Below are positions 63,989-64,000 of a stretch of 64,000 nucleotides of DNA, one piece after another (the stretch's first letter is position 1; every line of letters starts with the position of its first letter). Source of the DNA: Castanea sativa (taxonomy: Eukaryota; Streptophyta; Magnoliopsida; Fagales; Fagaceae); assembly GCF_040712315.1 (NCBI RefSeq), contig NC_134013.1, positions 88,170,001 to 88,234,000 on the forward strand, written 5' to 3'. The translations under genes were made by a program, and so were the position numbers. The notes below the pieces were generated by a model. That model was not told the DNA's origin. It made no database searches and saw nothing but the letters and a program-made list of their open reading frames with translations.

Positions 63989-64000
63989 ATACTGTGAGGC

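Overview
The window is nuclear DNA of a flowering plant, almost certainly a woody eudicot. It is AT-rich, its genes have several GT-AG introns and very uneven spacing, and about half of the recognisable sequence is transposon debris. The MITE and LTR families look like those I associate with oak and chestnut relatives (Fagaceae), but that placement is recognition from memory, not a computed result. There is no prokaryotic operon, CRISPR array, rRNA gene or true tRNA gene.

Six genes look intact. In order they are: a single-exon receptor-like cytoplasmic kinase (13.8-14.8 kb, +); the mitochondrial glycine-cleavage T-protein (34.7-36.8 kb, +); a five-finger YY1-type C2H2 transcription factor (40.5-45.0 kb, +); a UBLCP1-type ubiquitin-like-domain phosphatase (47.3-53.6 kb, +); the nuclear gene for the C-terminal part of mitochondrial ribosomal protein L2 (56.0-57.3 kb, +); and a single-exon MAPKKK17-21-like kinase (59.4-60.4 kb, -). 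They do not form a pathway. The YY1/UBLCP1 pair appears to be an old neighbourhood, because their Arabidopsis counterparts carry nearly adjacent locus numbers.

The first 34 kb and the gaps between genes are accessory. Region by region: small foldbacks and MITEs at 0-4 kb; a Mutator-like element with long inverted repeats carrying a broken piece of a GT-1 trihelix transcription factor gene (4.6-6.2 kb); more MITEs (8.2-9.7 kb); a near-perfect 49-bp hairpin (16.5 kb); a decayed Ty3/gypsy 5' half between two copies of a longer repeat, one carrying a fresh SINE (17.6-20.9 kb); a TIR element holding a solo LTR (23.9-25.5 kb); a LINE 3' end (26.4-27.3 kb); and a decayed minus-strand plant gene (30.0-32.1 kb) with an hAT-like element in one exon and a Tourist-like MITE in an intron.

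Four hAT-like elements can be delimited to the base by 8-bp target duplications (27.4, 30.1, 51.8 and 63.2 kb). The last large intron of UBLCP1 is a transposon trap holding copia, hAT-like and Stowaway pieces. I see no dedicated novel multi-gene system. The most interesting items are the gene-fragment-carrying MULE, the 49-bp hairpin, the hAT-interrupted pseudogene, and a recurring GTTTGGTTGCTGAGAAAA-like motif in first introns.
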